A stretch of 41,368 bases of DNA from a virus, in IMG/VR virus record IMGVR_UViG_3300044621_001281, positions 1-41,368 of that record. One strand, written 5' to 3'. Positions 15,584 through 23,322 of the stretch are shown here, one piece after another. Within the stretch, counting starts at the first letter, position 1. The number at the start of each line of letters is the position of its first letter. A program made the translations under genes and the position numbers. The notes beneath the pieces are model-generated. The model was not told where the DNA came from. It worked only from the letters and a program-made list of their open reading frames with translations, and searched no databases.

Positions 15584-15613
15584 ACATTACACGACCTTCC
15601 TGACATCTGTCAA
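15584..15613 (-). promoter_or_regulatory. Promoter with GTCAGGAAGG spacer element
   Basis: Leftward TTGACA, 18-base spacer with the variant GTCAGGAAGG, TAATGT. The -35 region overlaps the stop codon of the upstream gene. Confidence 0.7.
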
Positions 15614-15619
15614 GTCAAG

Positions 15620-15772
15620 TCAAGCACTTTTTTGTAACGAATTGGTAACAACTTTTGATGCTTTTGATGGTTGATGGGCTACACCATCTGAACAAGTGAG
15701 TTCACCAAAGGTATCTACCCACCCAAAGTCTTGATGGAGTTCCCAACCGCATCTAACGCAAACGCTTAGCAT
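15620..15772 (-). CDS. Small zinc-ribbon protein (50 aa)
   Basis: MLSVCVRCGWELHQD then WVDTFGELTCSDG and a His. The pattern CxRCG ... WVD--G---C resembles a very common actinophage small protein. It overlaps the upstream zinc gene (ATGCTAA). Function unknown, presumably metal-binding. Confidence 0.7.
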   Translation of the reverse strand: MLSVCVRCGWELHQDFGWVDTFGELTCSDGVAHQPSKASKVVTNSLQKSA

Positions 15773-15876
15773 TTACCGCACCCTGCGTGATGGGTGTAAT
15801 CACTTTCCTTGATGGAGAACGGGCTTCCGCATCTCCAACAATGTATGTAAATAATGACGGGCTTTCTTTTCGCCAT
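15766..15876 (-). CDS. Tiny zinc-finger-like protein (36 aa)
   Basis: ATG 15876 follows AACGACGAAAGGAGTATGAA. The product carries CWRCG and AGCGKC, two CxxC pairs with a His pair between (YTHHAGC), giving a compact zinc fold. An alternative frame from 15881 lacks these pairs and is rejected. Coupled to the next gene by ATGCTAA. Confidence 0.65.
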   Translation of the reverse strand: MAKRKPVIIYIHCWRCGSPFSIKESDYTHHAGCGKC

Positions 15877-15902
15877 TTCATACTCCTTTCGTCGTTGGAA
15901 GT

Positions 15903-15931
15903 ATTCTTGCACTTCCCTGCACTCTTGTCAA
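15903..15931 (-). promoter_or_regulatory. Promoter with TGCAGGGAAG spacer element
   Basis: Leftward TTGACA, AGAGTGCAGGGAAGTGC (17), AAGAAT. AACGACGAAAGG follows. Confidence 0.7.
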
Positions 15932-15954
15932 ACACATTTTGCTGGGCGTGTCGC

Positions 15955-16437
15955 TTAGTGGTGGAAACTCACCGCAACTAGGAACTGCATCTCAGGTGCG
16001 AGTTCGCAACGCTCTCTGAAGGCTTTGAGGTTTGCTGACCAAGTTTCCAAGTCATAGATACCTGTGTCCATAGTCCAACTGTCTTCCAAGATGCTGGCAA
16101 TCTTTCTAACCTCGTAGGTTCGGAAGTCGTTATCTGTGTAGCCACCTGACCGAAACGGATCGTATCTATCAACAGCATTTGCAAGATCGAAATTTTTTAC
16201 CCTGTCGTAAAGTCTCTTCAGCTCTTCCTCGCGGTAGCCAAGAAACTCCTTGAACTTCATCTGGCCAACGGTTTCTGAATACGCGACCGCACTCTTACCA
16301 TCAAACTCATCAACAAGGTCGTGGTAGTCCGACCAATGAGGTGTAGGGGTTTCATTATCAAGAAGACCTGACACATGGTTCGCCGCGTCTTCTGCTGTCT
16401 CTGCTTCAACCAACATCAACTGAATAACTCTCGCCAT
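15955..16437 (-). CDS. Hypothetical protein
   Basis: 160 residues: MARVIQLMLVEAETAEDAAN, a middle segment YREEELKRLYDRVKNF, and VRKIASILEDSW, ending VAVSFHH. Mixed alpha/beta and acidic. GGGGAG precedes the ATG. A GGGTAAAAAA site is read in frame as RVKNF with GATC beside it. No family recognised. Confidence 0.65.
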   Translation of the reverse strand: MARVIQLMLVEAETAEDAANHVSGLLDNETPTPHWSDYHDLVDEFDGKSAVAYSETVGQMKFKEFLGYREEELKRLYDRVKNFDLANAVDRYDPFRSGGYTDNDFRTYEVRKIASILEDSWTMDTGIYDLETWSANLKAFRERCELAPEMQFLVAVSFHH

Positions 16438-16449
16438 TTTTTTACTCCC

Positions 16450-16899
16450 CTAGAAATCTACGCCGACGTTTTCAATCGCCTGAGCGTTCTGCTTCTCCGT
16501 CTGGAGAAAAGTAATTGCATCTCGTATTGCGTCCCACACATCGTGGCTTACCGTATCAAGGTGTTCGCCTTCGCAATACAAATCAAACCAACTGTTATTG
16601 ACTACTTCAAGGTCGCCGCTTTCTGTTGCCTGATTTAGCAACTCGTCTGTTGTGTAGTCGTTCATTATGAAGTCTCCGCCGTATCTGTAGCGCTCGCCAT
16701 TTGTTCTATCACGCACATCGGTAATGCCGTCACAATAAACATCAACCGCGAACTCAGCTATTTTTACCCTCGCCACAAATCGTGACGAACCGCCATCACA
16801 ATAAAACATCGCATCGCGTTTATCTTCGTGCATCGGCAATCCGCTATCCCACTCGACGCTCGCACCAACGTGGTCGAGTAGTGGTTGTATGCCGTCCAT
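16450..16899 (-). CDS. Hypothetical protein
   Basis: 149 residues: MDGIQPLLDHVGASVEWDSG, then a beta-rich core (FVARVKIAEFAVDVYCDG) and a helical C-terminus (VWDAIRDAITFLQTEKQ). It starts after AACGACGAAAGGAAAAATA. No promoter is seen just upstream, so it is probably read from the VWA gene past the hairpin at 16931. Unknown function. Confidence 0.65.
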   Translation of the reverse strand: MDGIQPLLDHVGASVEWDSGLPMHEDKRDAMFYCDGGSSRFVARVKIAEFAVDVYCDGITDVRDRTNGERYRYGGDFIMNDYTTDELLNQATESGDLEVVNNSWFDLYCEGEHLDTVSHDVWDAIRDAITFLQTEKQNAQAIENVGVDF

Positions 16900-16930
16900 T
16901 ATTTTTCCTTTCGTCGTTTTGTTTTAGGTT

Positions 16931-16972
16931 GGAAGCCCCGCCTCTTGGTTTCAGACGGGGCTTCCGTTTTTA
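16931..16972 (+). terminator. Hairpin with rightward terminator polarity, against gene direction
   Basis: GGAAGCCCCG and CGGGGCTTCC form a 10-bp stem followed on the plus strand by GTTTTTA. Flanking genes are leftward, and on that strand no T run follows. It may stop antisense transcription or act as an mRNA-processing hairpin. The T run is part of a TTTTTACCC site. Confidence 0.6.
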
Positions 16973-17042
16973 CCCTATCCCTGTTTGGACAATGCGTTGG
17001 AAGGACGCTAACAAGGTTTCGGGTTGAGAGTTCGCCGTATTG

Positions 17043-18812
17043 CTACCGCGTCCCCACATTTGTTAGAACTCGTTCTGCCGCTTTTCCAATCTCGACGGAC
17101 GCCGATACTGGGTCAAGCACTCCTGACATTACTACGCCATTTCGCTCTTCAAGGATACGACTCGCATAATGCCCGCCATCGAAAGGAAGCCATAGAACCG
17201 CAACGCCTGACTCAGCGCAACGCTTTGTCCATCTGCGAGCGTTTTGCTTCTCTTCACCTGTGTATTGCCCATCTGAAACAATCACAAGCAATCGAGCGCC
17301 ACTTCCATTGAGAAGGTTGAGTGCGCCATCAAGTGCGCGAAATGCTTTGTCAAACTTTTCAGTTCCATCACTTGCAGAATAAACACGAACCTCTTCAAGG
17401 TGTTGTCCTGCTTTGAGAGTTGGAAATACATCTGAGCCGTAATAAACCATCGCACATTTACCTTGCACTCTGCGAGTTGCTTCAGACATAACCCACGCAG
17501 TTGTCGCCATTGGCTTCATAGCACTTCCCATTGAACCTGAAATGTCCACCATAACTCCAACTGTAAGTGTTGGGTCGTCTGTCTGCTTACGAACTGTGCG
17601 ACGCCACGCTTCTGTTTGTTGCACAATTCCGCGTGACTTCATCGCGGCATTTTGGACAAGTGCGCGAGAGCGCAATCTTCCGGGTGGAGTAATTGAAGTA
17701 ATCTCAGTTGCATCTCTGTCGCGATACTTTGCTTTCTCAAACATCTTAGAAATCGTAACTGCCGCGACTCGCTCTGCGCTAGTTGGTTTTCTAGTTTCTA
17801 CTAATCGAGAAGAAGTGTCGCCACCAATCTCAGTTGTAGATTTGTTGAAAACTTTTTTAGCAACATCTTTGTTTTCATTTTGCTCTTTTGCATCTTTGGC
17901 TTTTGCTTGCGCTTCTGCCTCTGACTCTTCTTGTTCTTGCTGGTCTGCGAGCGCCATACCAACTGAAATAGAGTTTTCTTCTGAAGCCTCTTCTAAAGCC
18001 TCTGCAAGTGCCTGAGCGAAAGCCTGAGCCATCTGCTCATCTTTCTCGCCCTTCTCTTCTTTCACATCGCGAACAATCTTCGCCCACTCTTTTGCTAGTG
18101 GGTAGAGAAGAGTTTCTGCCTGAGTTGGGAAGTCAATAATAGTTTCGCGGAAAGTTTTAGAAATCTCTCGCAACTTAGAAACAACTTCTTCACCTAAAAA
18201 GCTGACAACTTGTTTTTCAATTCCTGCTACATCTGCCAAATCCAAAATACCCGCATCAACGCGAGCCAACACTAAACCAATCGCACTCGCGCAAGTTTGA
18301 GTTGTTGAAGCACTTGCTTCCATCTCTTTAGCATCTGTAATAACAATTTCAATCGCGCAACTGCGTAGAAAGTTTTTTGACTCAGGTTTGTGCCATACGC
18401 CCTGAGTTTCAATGCGACCCTCTTCAAGTAGCATCAACGCTGAAGCCTCATCTTGCGCTAAATCTTTGTGAGCCTTTTCTATGTCGAAGATAGAAAACTT
18501 TGCGTGAAACGCTTCGTGCAGAATTGCACCTGTCGCTTTTGGAAACTCAAATTGTTGCTTGCGCTCGCGTAGGTCGCCAACCATCGCTGGAGTTGTCGCG
18601 CCACCAAAAGCAATCTGTGTATTTACTTCAACCTCTGCAAGTGCTGGGTTGTAACACGCTGGTGCAATACCACCTGCGCCCTCACCAACATAAGCGATTA
18701 GGTCTGACCTTTCAGACCAAGTATTTACAAGTTCGCCAATCTGTGCGCCTGTTACTAGCCACTCCTTCGGAGTGTTTTCTGCTCTGGTCGCAGAAACCTT
18801 TATGTGTGCCAT
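17043..18812 (-). CDS. CobT-like / DUF2201-like VWA protein with HExxH motif
   Basis: 589 residues. The N-terminal domain has ILHEAFHAKF (His99, Glu100, His103) and LLEEGRIE about 30 residues later, resembling a zinc metallopeptidase site as in DUF2201 proteins. A charged Glu/Ala/Gln-rich middle (about 255-320) follows. The C-terminal VWA domain starts with VGVMVDISGSM; Asp423, Ser425 and Ser427 form the MIDAS, and VSDG near 514 completes it. This order matches cobaltochelatase CobT and other VWA partners of MoxR ATPases. The partner ATPase gene is directly upstream. Role: chelatase-like metal insertion or protein remodelling. Confidence 0.8.
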   Translation of the reverse strand: MAHIKVSATRAENTPKEWLVTGAQIGELVNTWSERSDLIAYVGEGAGGIAPACYNPALAEVEVNTQIAFGGATTPAMVGDLRERKQQFEFPKATGAILHEAFHAKFSIFDIEKAHKDLAQDEASALMLLEEGRIETQGVWHKPESKNFLRSCAIEIVITDAKEMEASASTTQTCASAIGLVLARVDAGILDLADVAGIEKQVVSFLGEEVVSKLREISKTFRETIIDFPTQAETLLYPLAKEWAKIVRDVKEEKGEKDEQMAQAFAQALAEALEEASEENSISVGMALADQQEQEESEAEAQAKAKDAKEQNENKDVAKKVFNKSTTEIGGDTSSRLVETRKPTSAERVAAVTISKMFEKAKYRDRDATEITSITPPGRLRSRALVQNAAMKSRGIVQQTEAWRRTVRKQTDDPTLTVGVMVDISGSMGSAMKPMATTAWVMSEATRRVQGKCAMVYYGSDVFPTLKAGQHLEEVRVYSASDGTEKFDKAFRALDGALNLLNGSGARLLVIVSDGQYTGEEKQNARRWTKRCAESGVAVLWLPFDGGHYASRILEERNGVVMSGVLDPVSASVEIGKAAERVLTNVGTR

Positions 18813-18856
18813 TTCGTCGTTCCTTCCATTTATGTCTTTGTCCGAGACAGGTAAAT

Positions 18857-18884
18857 CCTATAATGAAACATCTTTGGGTGTCAA
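18857..18884 (-). promoter_or_regulatory. Promoter without the TGCAGG element
   Basis: Leftward TTGACA, 16 bases, TATAGG. The spacer lacks the TGCAGGAAAG word of neighbouring promoters, suggesting separate control of the VWA gene. Confidence 0.65.
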
Positions 18885-18954
18885 GTAGGGGAAGTAGGGG
18901 GCGCGACACCCATGAAGCGCCCCCCACCCTTTTCAGCAAAAATCCGACATAGGG

Positions 18955-19998
18955 TTAGATTTTCGCTGGCTTGACCTCTTCCCCATAAGCCCTTGTTAGC
19001 ACATCGGCAACAACAGGTCTGTCTATTTCGGGGGCTGAGGCAAGTAGGTTCGAGATAGCGAAACTATTGCCAAAAGTTTTCGCCACATCTCGGAAAGCGA
19101 TAAGTTCTCGCATTTGTGGAGACCATGAAACTTCATTTGATGCTTGCTTCTTAGCAAGATTTTGAGACGCAGTAACCATCGCAGTTGGAACTCCCAACTT
19201 CTTAGCGAGCGCCCAATCAGTTGTCATTTCAACTTGAATAGTGAAACGCGATAGCAACGCTTCAGACAAACGAACTCCCGGAGCATTTGGGTTAGTCGCG
19301 GCAACTACATAAAAGTTTGGGTGAGCCTTGATAGTGCCACGCTCTGGATTTGCGGTGACAACTAACTCGCGTCGTCCGTCCATCAAACCATAAGCAAGTG
19401 ACAAAACCTTTGGGTCAATCAAACCAATTTCGTCAATGAAATAAACTTTGCCATTGACGGCGGCATCTATCAAACCACCATCAACCCAATCGAAACCACC
19501 TGAAGGTGTCTGCACATAACCACCAACCATGTCTGCAACTTCGGTATCGCCAGTTCCCATCAAGGTGACAACATCTGAGCCAAACGCTGCTTCAACCATC
19601 GCAGTTTTTCCGCAACCCGGTGCGCCATAAATCATGGCGAACATTGGAGAGCCACCCTCACCTGAGAAAGACTTAGAAGTCATTTCGCGTGATTTGCGTA
19701 GCGCCATTACATCTGAGTGTTCGCCCCACTTGCGACCAAAATACAAATCACCATTTGGTCGAACATAAGACTCTTCACCTTCCATGCCATCTACGATAAC
19801 TGTCTGCTTATCTTTGCGTGGCGCTCTTTCCGCACCACTCGCTCTTGCAACATAACGCCCCGCAGGTGCGACACTTGCAGACAGACTTGTAGTTGAAGTT
19901 TCTGATACTGCCTGAGCAATTACATTTTCAGCTAAATCCCATAGTGTGGAACTTCCACCTAGAGACTTGTATCTTTCACGAAGATTTGTATTTTCCAT
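18955..19998 (-). CDS. MoxR/CobS-like AAA+ ATPase
   Basis: 347 residues. Walker A is GAPGCGKT (125-132), Walker B VYFIDE (to Glu190), sensor 1 AATNP (Asn236), and LLSRF supplies the arginine finger near 251. VVGGYV-like GTGDTEVADMVGG and the insert around 170-185 fit the MoxR/CobS (AAA_5) clade. Length equals CobS (about 330). Such ATPases form hexamers working with a VWA protein, here 17043-18812. CobS with CobT powers cobalt insertion in B12 synthesis; MoxR pairs otherwise activate proteins. CobS-like genes are known in cyanophages. Confidence 0.85.
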   Translation of the reverse strand: MENTNLRERYKSLGGSSTLWDLAENVIAQAVSETSTTSLSASVAPAGRYVARASGAERAPRKDKQTVIVDGMEGEESYVRPNGDLYFGRKWGEHSDVMALRKSREMTSKSFSGEGGSPMFAMIYGAPGCGKTAMVEAAFGSDVVTLMGTGDTEVADMVGGYVQTPSGGFDWVDGGLIDAAVNGKVYFIDEIGLIDPKVLSLAYGLMDGRRELVVTANPERGTIKAHPNFYVVAATNPNAPGVRLSEALLSRFTIQVEMTTDWALAKKLGVPTAMVTASQNLAKKQASNEVSWSPQMRELIAFRDVAKTFGNSFAISNLLASAPEIDRPVVADVLTRAYGEEVKPAKI

Positions 19999-20018
19999 TT
20001 CCCTATGTCCTTTTCTCT

Positions 20019-20474
20019 TTACGCAATCAGTTCTGTTGGGAACTCTGTTGCTTCACGAACTAAACCAATTCGGTAAAGCAACTTGTTGGGTGTCTTGCTT
20101 GTTCGTATGTCCTCTAAATCTTTTTTCGAGACTTCGATAACAAACGCATCTTTTACAATCTGCCAACCACCATTATTTATCGCATCGAATAAGTCAATCG
20201 CGAAAAACATACGCTGGTTTGCAAACGCTTCTCTCTTCTCATCTGAGAGTGGAACTCCACCTAATTCTGTAATCGCGTGATTAGGAATTGGAGAGTTGCG
20301 CCATTGTTTCTTAGGTGACGCTGGTGTTACTACTCGACGGAACAAATTGGCAGGAACTTCTTTCCCATCAGTTGTGTATCCATCAGGTGTGATGATGATT
20401 TGCATTGTTGCTCCGGGCTTACGGAACTCGGCATAAACGCCTACGCCCTGAACATCTTTCGTGTTATCTAGCAT
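20019..20474 (-). CDS. Hypothetical protein upstream of the AAA+ gene
   Basis: 151 residues (MLDNTKDVQGVGVYAEFRKPG). Alpha/beta, with ANQRMFFAIDLFDAINNGGWQIV near the middle. It starts after AACGACGAAAGGACACCCA and lies in the same leftward run as the ATPase with a 20-base gap. It could contribute a substrate or adaptor to the AAA+/VWA pair, but no motif shows this. Confidence 0.65.
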   Translation of the reverse strand: MLDNTKDVQGVGVYAEFRKPGATMQIIITPDGYTTDGKEVPANLFRRVVTPASPKKQWRNSPIPNHAITELGGVPLSDEKREAFANQRMFFAIDLFDAINNGGWQIVKDAFVIEVSKKDLEDIRTSKTPNKLLYRIGLVREATEFPTELIA

Positions 20475-20512
20475 TGGGTGTCCTTTCGTCGTTGTTGCTA
20501 GTGAAAACTAAT

Positions 20513-21004
20513 CTACCATCTCTCTGCTAAATGTGCAAACTCTTCAGCAAAAAGATTTTCAGGTGTCGTGGTCTTTCCGAAAACTGAGGTGTAAAGGGCT
20601 AGACCCTCAGACCACTCTTCCCACCCACCATCTGAGGAAACTTCAACTTGCTTCCCAAAAACATCTTTGATGAGTATTAGGGTTGCACAAACTAAAGTGT
20701 CATAAGGGTGCATTTGTGTTTTGCAAAAGTTGAAAGAAGTTTTTGCATCTTTATCCCAATCAGGTGCAGGTGGCACTATCTGAGAGAAATGAAAAGTTTC
20801 ACACGCTTGTGGTTCAATGCCATTGAAAGCGATGCGCTCGCCATCTGCTTGCCACGCACCTGCTTTTTCTCCAAAAGCATCTGCAACTGTTATGCCATTG
20901 AGTTCAGCTTTTTTTACCAACTCGATAAAACCTTTACGAACCTTGTCATAAAGTTCAGGCTCATTACTATCGAGACTTCTTTTTAGATAATGGGTGTATC
21001 CCAT
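20513..21004 (-). CDS. Conserved MGYTHYW-type phage protein
   Basis: 163 residues beginning MGYTHYLKR, with CKTQMHPYDTLVCATLILIK and VEVSSDGGWEEW. This is a family I recall from phages and bacterial genomes (usually MGYTHYW), of unknown function. The standard AACGACGAAAGG leader and a promoter at 21044-21072 precede it, making it the first gene of an operon that continues to the AAA+ ATPase. Confidence 0.75.
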   Translation of the reverse strand: MGYTHYLKRSLDSNEPELYDKVRKGFIELVKKAELNGITVADAFGEKAGAWQADGERIAFNGIEPQACETFHFSQIVPPAPDWDKDAKTSFNFCKTQMHPYDTLVCATLILIKDVFGKQVEVSSDGGWEEWSEGLALYTSVFGKTTTPENLFAEEFAHLAERW

Positions 21005-21043
21005 GATTTATCCTTTCGTCGTTTCTGCTTTCGCATTGAGATG

Positions 21044-21072
21044 ATTATTGCATCTCCCTGCAATCGTGTCAA
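21044..21072 (-). promoter_or_regulatory. Promoter with TGCAGGGAGA spacer element
   Basis: Leftward TTGACA, CGATTGCAGGGAGATGC (17), AATAAT. Strong match to the set. Confidence 0.75.
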
Positions 21073-21120
21073 GTAGAACGCAATAACTTTTTGATTTATT
21101 TCCTGTCCCCTCTTTGGGGG

Positions 21121-21139
21121 ATAAAAACCGCGAGCGCGG
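21121..21139 (-). terminator. Short rho-independent terminator
   Basis: Leftward CCGC-GCTC-GCGG followed by TTTTTAT, about 100 bases after the 21239-21583 gene. The CGCGGG/CCCGCG pair at about 21184-21209 is a second hairpin without a T run. Confidence 0.55.
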
Positions 21140-21238
21140 AAAAAAGATGGTGAGCAGTTTCAACACATGCTCAGGTGTGGCACGCGGGATAACGACGAAG
21201 AAACCCGCGGCAGTTCTTATTTTTACCCTACGTGTGGC

Positions 21239-21583
21239 CTAGCTGTCAAGCTGGTCACGTGGCATGAAGTCATCAAGGTCTACACCGTACTGCTCAAACT
21301 TGTCGTACAACACCGACATGTCCTCGGGCTTCTCGTATGACTCCGTAATCAGACGTGCAACGTTTGCACGCTGGTCATCACTAGCGGATTCCAGAATCTC
21401 CCAGTCGATTTCTCTCCAGTATGTGGTCTCCAATACGAGCATGCCACTCGCGTCACCGTAGTTCCCGTCAAGCGCAAAGTAGTGTAGCGAGCGCTCGATT
21501 GGCTGCGGATCGATTATTTTTACCTCTAGCGAGCCGTCTTCTACGACGAGCTCCGCATCAACAATGTCTTCTTCTTTAGCCAT
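21239..21583 (-). CDS. Acidic hypothetical protein
   Basis: 114 residues (MAKEEDIVDAELVVEDGSLE). Acidic throughout, with YGVDLDDFMPRDQL at the end. GGGTAAAAACGGC precedes its ATG, so one GGGTAAAAA copy sits at the ribosome-binding site, and another is read in frame as EVKII next to a GATC. Not recognised. Confidence 0.65.
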   Translation of the reverse strand: MAKEEDIVDAELVVEDGSLEVKIIDPQPIERSLHYFALDGNYGDASGMLVLETTYWREIDWEILESASDDQRANVARLITESYEKPEDMSVLYDKFEQYGVDLDDFMPRDQLDS

Positions 21584-21635
21584 GCCGTTTTTACCCTTCC
21601 GTTTGTAAATCTAATCTTACCTTGCCGTTGGCATT

Positions 21636-21658
21636 GGGTGGGGCTTTTTACCCCACCC
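21636..21658. repeat. Perfect 8-bp hairpin with TTTTTA loop
   Basis: GGGTGGGG and CCCCACCC enclose CTTTTTA, making the TTTTTACCCC motif part of a hairpin. It lies between the stop at 21673 and the start at 21583 of two leftward genes. Without a following T run it is not a classical terminator. Confidence 0.6.
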
Positions 21659-21672
21659 ACGCCGTGCCGTTC

Positions 21673-22392
21673 TTAGACAATCATCTCGCTGATGTCCTCG
21701 AACTTCTCAACAACTTGCTCTGTCTGCTCGACCAACTCGCCGACCTTCTCCGCCTTGTTCGGGCAGTCGTCAAACCAATCTTCAGCATCATCATCCCAAG
21801 AGCAACGGCATCCGTCCTCGTTATCCCGAGCCTTGTAGTCAGCGTGGCTGTCTGGGATGTCCCACTCCTCGGCAACAATCAACTCGCCGTCTTCGCTGAC
21901 ATACCGCACGCCCCAGCCTTGCTCCTCTTCGCAATCAAACTCGAAGGTAAGTTCTGGGTGCTGTTCAACCATTGCTCGGTAAGCACCTTCGGCAGGAGAC
22001 CAAGCCGTAGAGAACTGATAACGAATGTTGCCTTTAGAACTGTTGTCCTCGAAGTAGAGGTCGCTACAGTCCCACTTAGTTCCCCAGTTGCGGATGTTCC
22101 AGTCATACCAACCATCTGACTTGAACTGCATAGAGACAGCCATCTTCTCTTCAACACTTAGTTCGTCATAGCCCTCTGGCTTGTAATCGCTTGCCCCAAA
22201 GTAAAGTTGCTTGTTCTCTGGTTCTATGAAGTTCCAAAATGAAAGTTCTTTTTCTGAAACTTCTTCTTTTGTTTCATTTGTTTTCCAGTCCATCCAGTAA
22301 GTCGTGTGAGGCTTGGTCGCCTTCTCAACAAACTTCTTGAGGTCTTCTTCTTTTCCTGAAACAGTCATACTATTGAATACCCAGTTTGGCAT
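21673..22392 (-). CDS. Api92/YubB ferredoxin-like domain protein
   Basis: 239 residues starting MPNWVFNSMTVSG, with the typical WYDWNIRNWGTKWD segment near 95-108 and SPAEGAYRAMVEQHPELTFEF later. This matches the YubB/Api92 ferredoxin-like family common on phages and plasmids (no metal cluster expected). Function unknown. The C-terminus carries a Cys/Asp-rich stretch (DGCRCSWDDDAEDWFDDCP) and a helix. Standard leader precedes the ATG. Confidence 0.8.
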   Translation of the reverse strand: MPNWVFNSMTVSGKEEDLKKFVEKATKPHTTYWMDWKTNETKEEVSEKELSFWNFIEPENKQLYFGASDYKPEGYDELSVEEKMAVSMQFKSDGWYDWNIRNWGTKWDCSDLYFEDNSSKGNIRYQFSTAWSPAEGAYRAMVEQHPELTFEFDCEEEQGWGVRYVSEDGELIVAEEWDIPDSHADYKARDNEDGCRCSWDDDAEDWFDDCPNKAEKVGELVEQTEQVVEKFEDISEMIV

Positions 22393-22440
22393 TGTTTATC
22401 CTTTCGTCGTTTTTGGATAGTTCCCTTCGGAACAGTTTTA

Positions 22441-22686
22441 TTATTTCACATCTTTGCATTTATCGCAAGTGCTCATACAACAATCGCAATAGTTTTCGTG
22501 AGAGTCGTGGGAACAGCAATCTGTATTGACAGCAACAAAATCCCACTTGGCTGTGATTTCATAATCCTCGAAGTCATCTGAAATCCAGTCATCAAGTTTG
22601 TTGATGGCGTCGTCTTCACTCTCTGCCTCGCCCACCTCAACCACATACTCTCTGGTGAGGGTCGCATAGATTTTATAGGTCGCCAT
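22441..22686 (-). CDS. Small protein with a C-terminal cysteine cluster
   Basis: 81 residues from ATG 22686 (MATYKIYATLTREYVVEV). An N-terminal domain of about 55 residues is followed by CCSHDSHENYCDCCMSTCDKC, a dense Cys/His cluster that may bind zinc. It overlaps the upstream gene by 14 bases. An in-frame GTG at 22695 is less likely. A GTTCC-GAAG-GGAAC hairpin lies in the gap after it. Confidence 0.65.
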   Translation of the reverse strand: MATYKIYATLTREYVVEVGEAESEDDAINKLDDWISDDFEDYEITAKWDFVAVNTDCCSHDSHENYCDCCMSTCDKCKDVK

Positions 22687-22870
22687 CAAAGACACCTACG
22701 CCTTCTTTGAAATCCTCAATGAGGTCTGACAACAACCCATCAAGAAAGTTTTCGGCACGACCTTCTAGTTCGTCAGCAACTTTTTCCCACTGCTCATCTG
22801 TGATGAACGCAGAAATCATTCCCTCGAAATCATCTTTCGAGATGGTGCTTATGTTCACTACCTTTGCCAT
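22673..22870 (-). CDS. Acidic helical hypothetical protein
   Basis: 65 residues (MAKVVNISTISKDDFEGMIS), mostly helical and acidic with GLLSDLIEDFKEGVGVFDGDL at the end. AACGACGAAGGGATACAA precedes it. First gene after the promoter at 22905-22933. Unknown. Confidence 0.65.
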   Translation of the reverse strand: MAKVVNISTISKDDFEGMISAFITDEQWEKVADELEGRAENFLDGLLSDLIEDFKEGVGVFDGDL

Positions 22871-22904
22871 TTGTATCCCTTCGTCGTTTTACTTGGCATA
22901 ACAA

Positions 22905-22933
22905 ACATTACATCATCTCTCTGACAAAAGCAA
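22905..22933 (-). promoter_or_regulatory. Promoter with GTCAGAGAGATG spacer variant
   Basis: Leftward TTGCTT, TTGTCAGAGAGATGATG (17), TAATGT. Same position in the spacer as TGCAGGAAAG, but a different sequence shared with the 24204 promoter. Confidence 0.65.
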
Positions 22934-22974
22934 GTCAGGGCGTTTCGTTGATGTCAGCAAATGCGAGGTCGAGA

Positions 22975-23140
22975 AGAAGAAGTTGTTTGGAAGTTTGGAC
23001 TGGCCTGGGGCCCTGGCGATTTTGAGCGTGAGTAAAAATCTGAGTTGTTAGGTTTTTGCTGTGGTTCTGTGGTTTTGAGTTATTTGGAAGTTGAATCCTG
23101 ATCGGCCGATTCACTGATCGCTTCAAGATTTTTTACCCCA
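22975..23140. repeat. Intergenic repeat island, two copies
   Basis: AGTTGTTTGGAAGTTTGG (22982) leads to CTGGCCTGGGGCCCTGG and GAGTAAAAATCTG; AGTTATTTGGAAGTTGAA (23078) leads to CCTGATCGGCCGATTC, GATC and TTTTTTACCCC (23129-23139). The second copy covers the end of the 23080-23259 gene. Confidence 0.55.
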
Positions 23141-23259
23141 CGGGTACGACGACGCTTCGTGCGGCGGTCTTCAAAGACCTGCGCTTTCTGGTTCTGCACG
23201 TAGTTTCCAGGCACGCCTTTGATGCGACGCTTGAGTTCATCCCGTTCTTTTTTACCCAT
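23080..23259 (-). CDS. Small basic hypothetical protein (59 aa)
   Basis: MGKKERDELKRRIKGVPGN and EDRRTKRRRTRGVKNLEAIS make a basic, probably nucleic-acid-binding protein. ATG 23259 lies directly after a terminator without an obvious ribosome-binding site; an upstream GTG at 23298 inside the terminator is the alternative. Its 3' end is built from a repeat island (GVKN and the stop region), so it may be a decaying or newly formed gene. Confidence 0.45.
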   Translation of the reverse strand: MGKKERDELKRRIKGVPGNYVQNQKAQVFEDRRTKRRRTRGVKNLEAISESADQDSTSK

Positions 23260-23261
23260 GC

Positions 23262-23303
23262 ATAAATAATAAACCCGTGGGCTCGCAGTGAGCTCCACGG
23301 GCT
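23262..23303 (-). terminator. Rho-independent terminator
   Basis: Leftward CCCGTGG ... CCACGGG with inner GAGC/GCTC, followed by TTTATTATTT. It ends the 23323-23736 gene. Confidence 0.8.
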
Positions 23304-23322
23304 TACCGTAGTTATTTGAATG

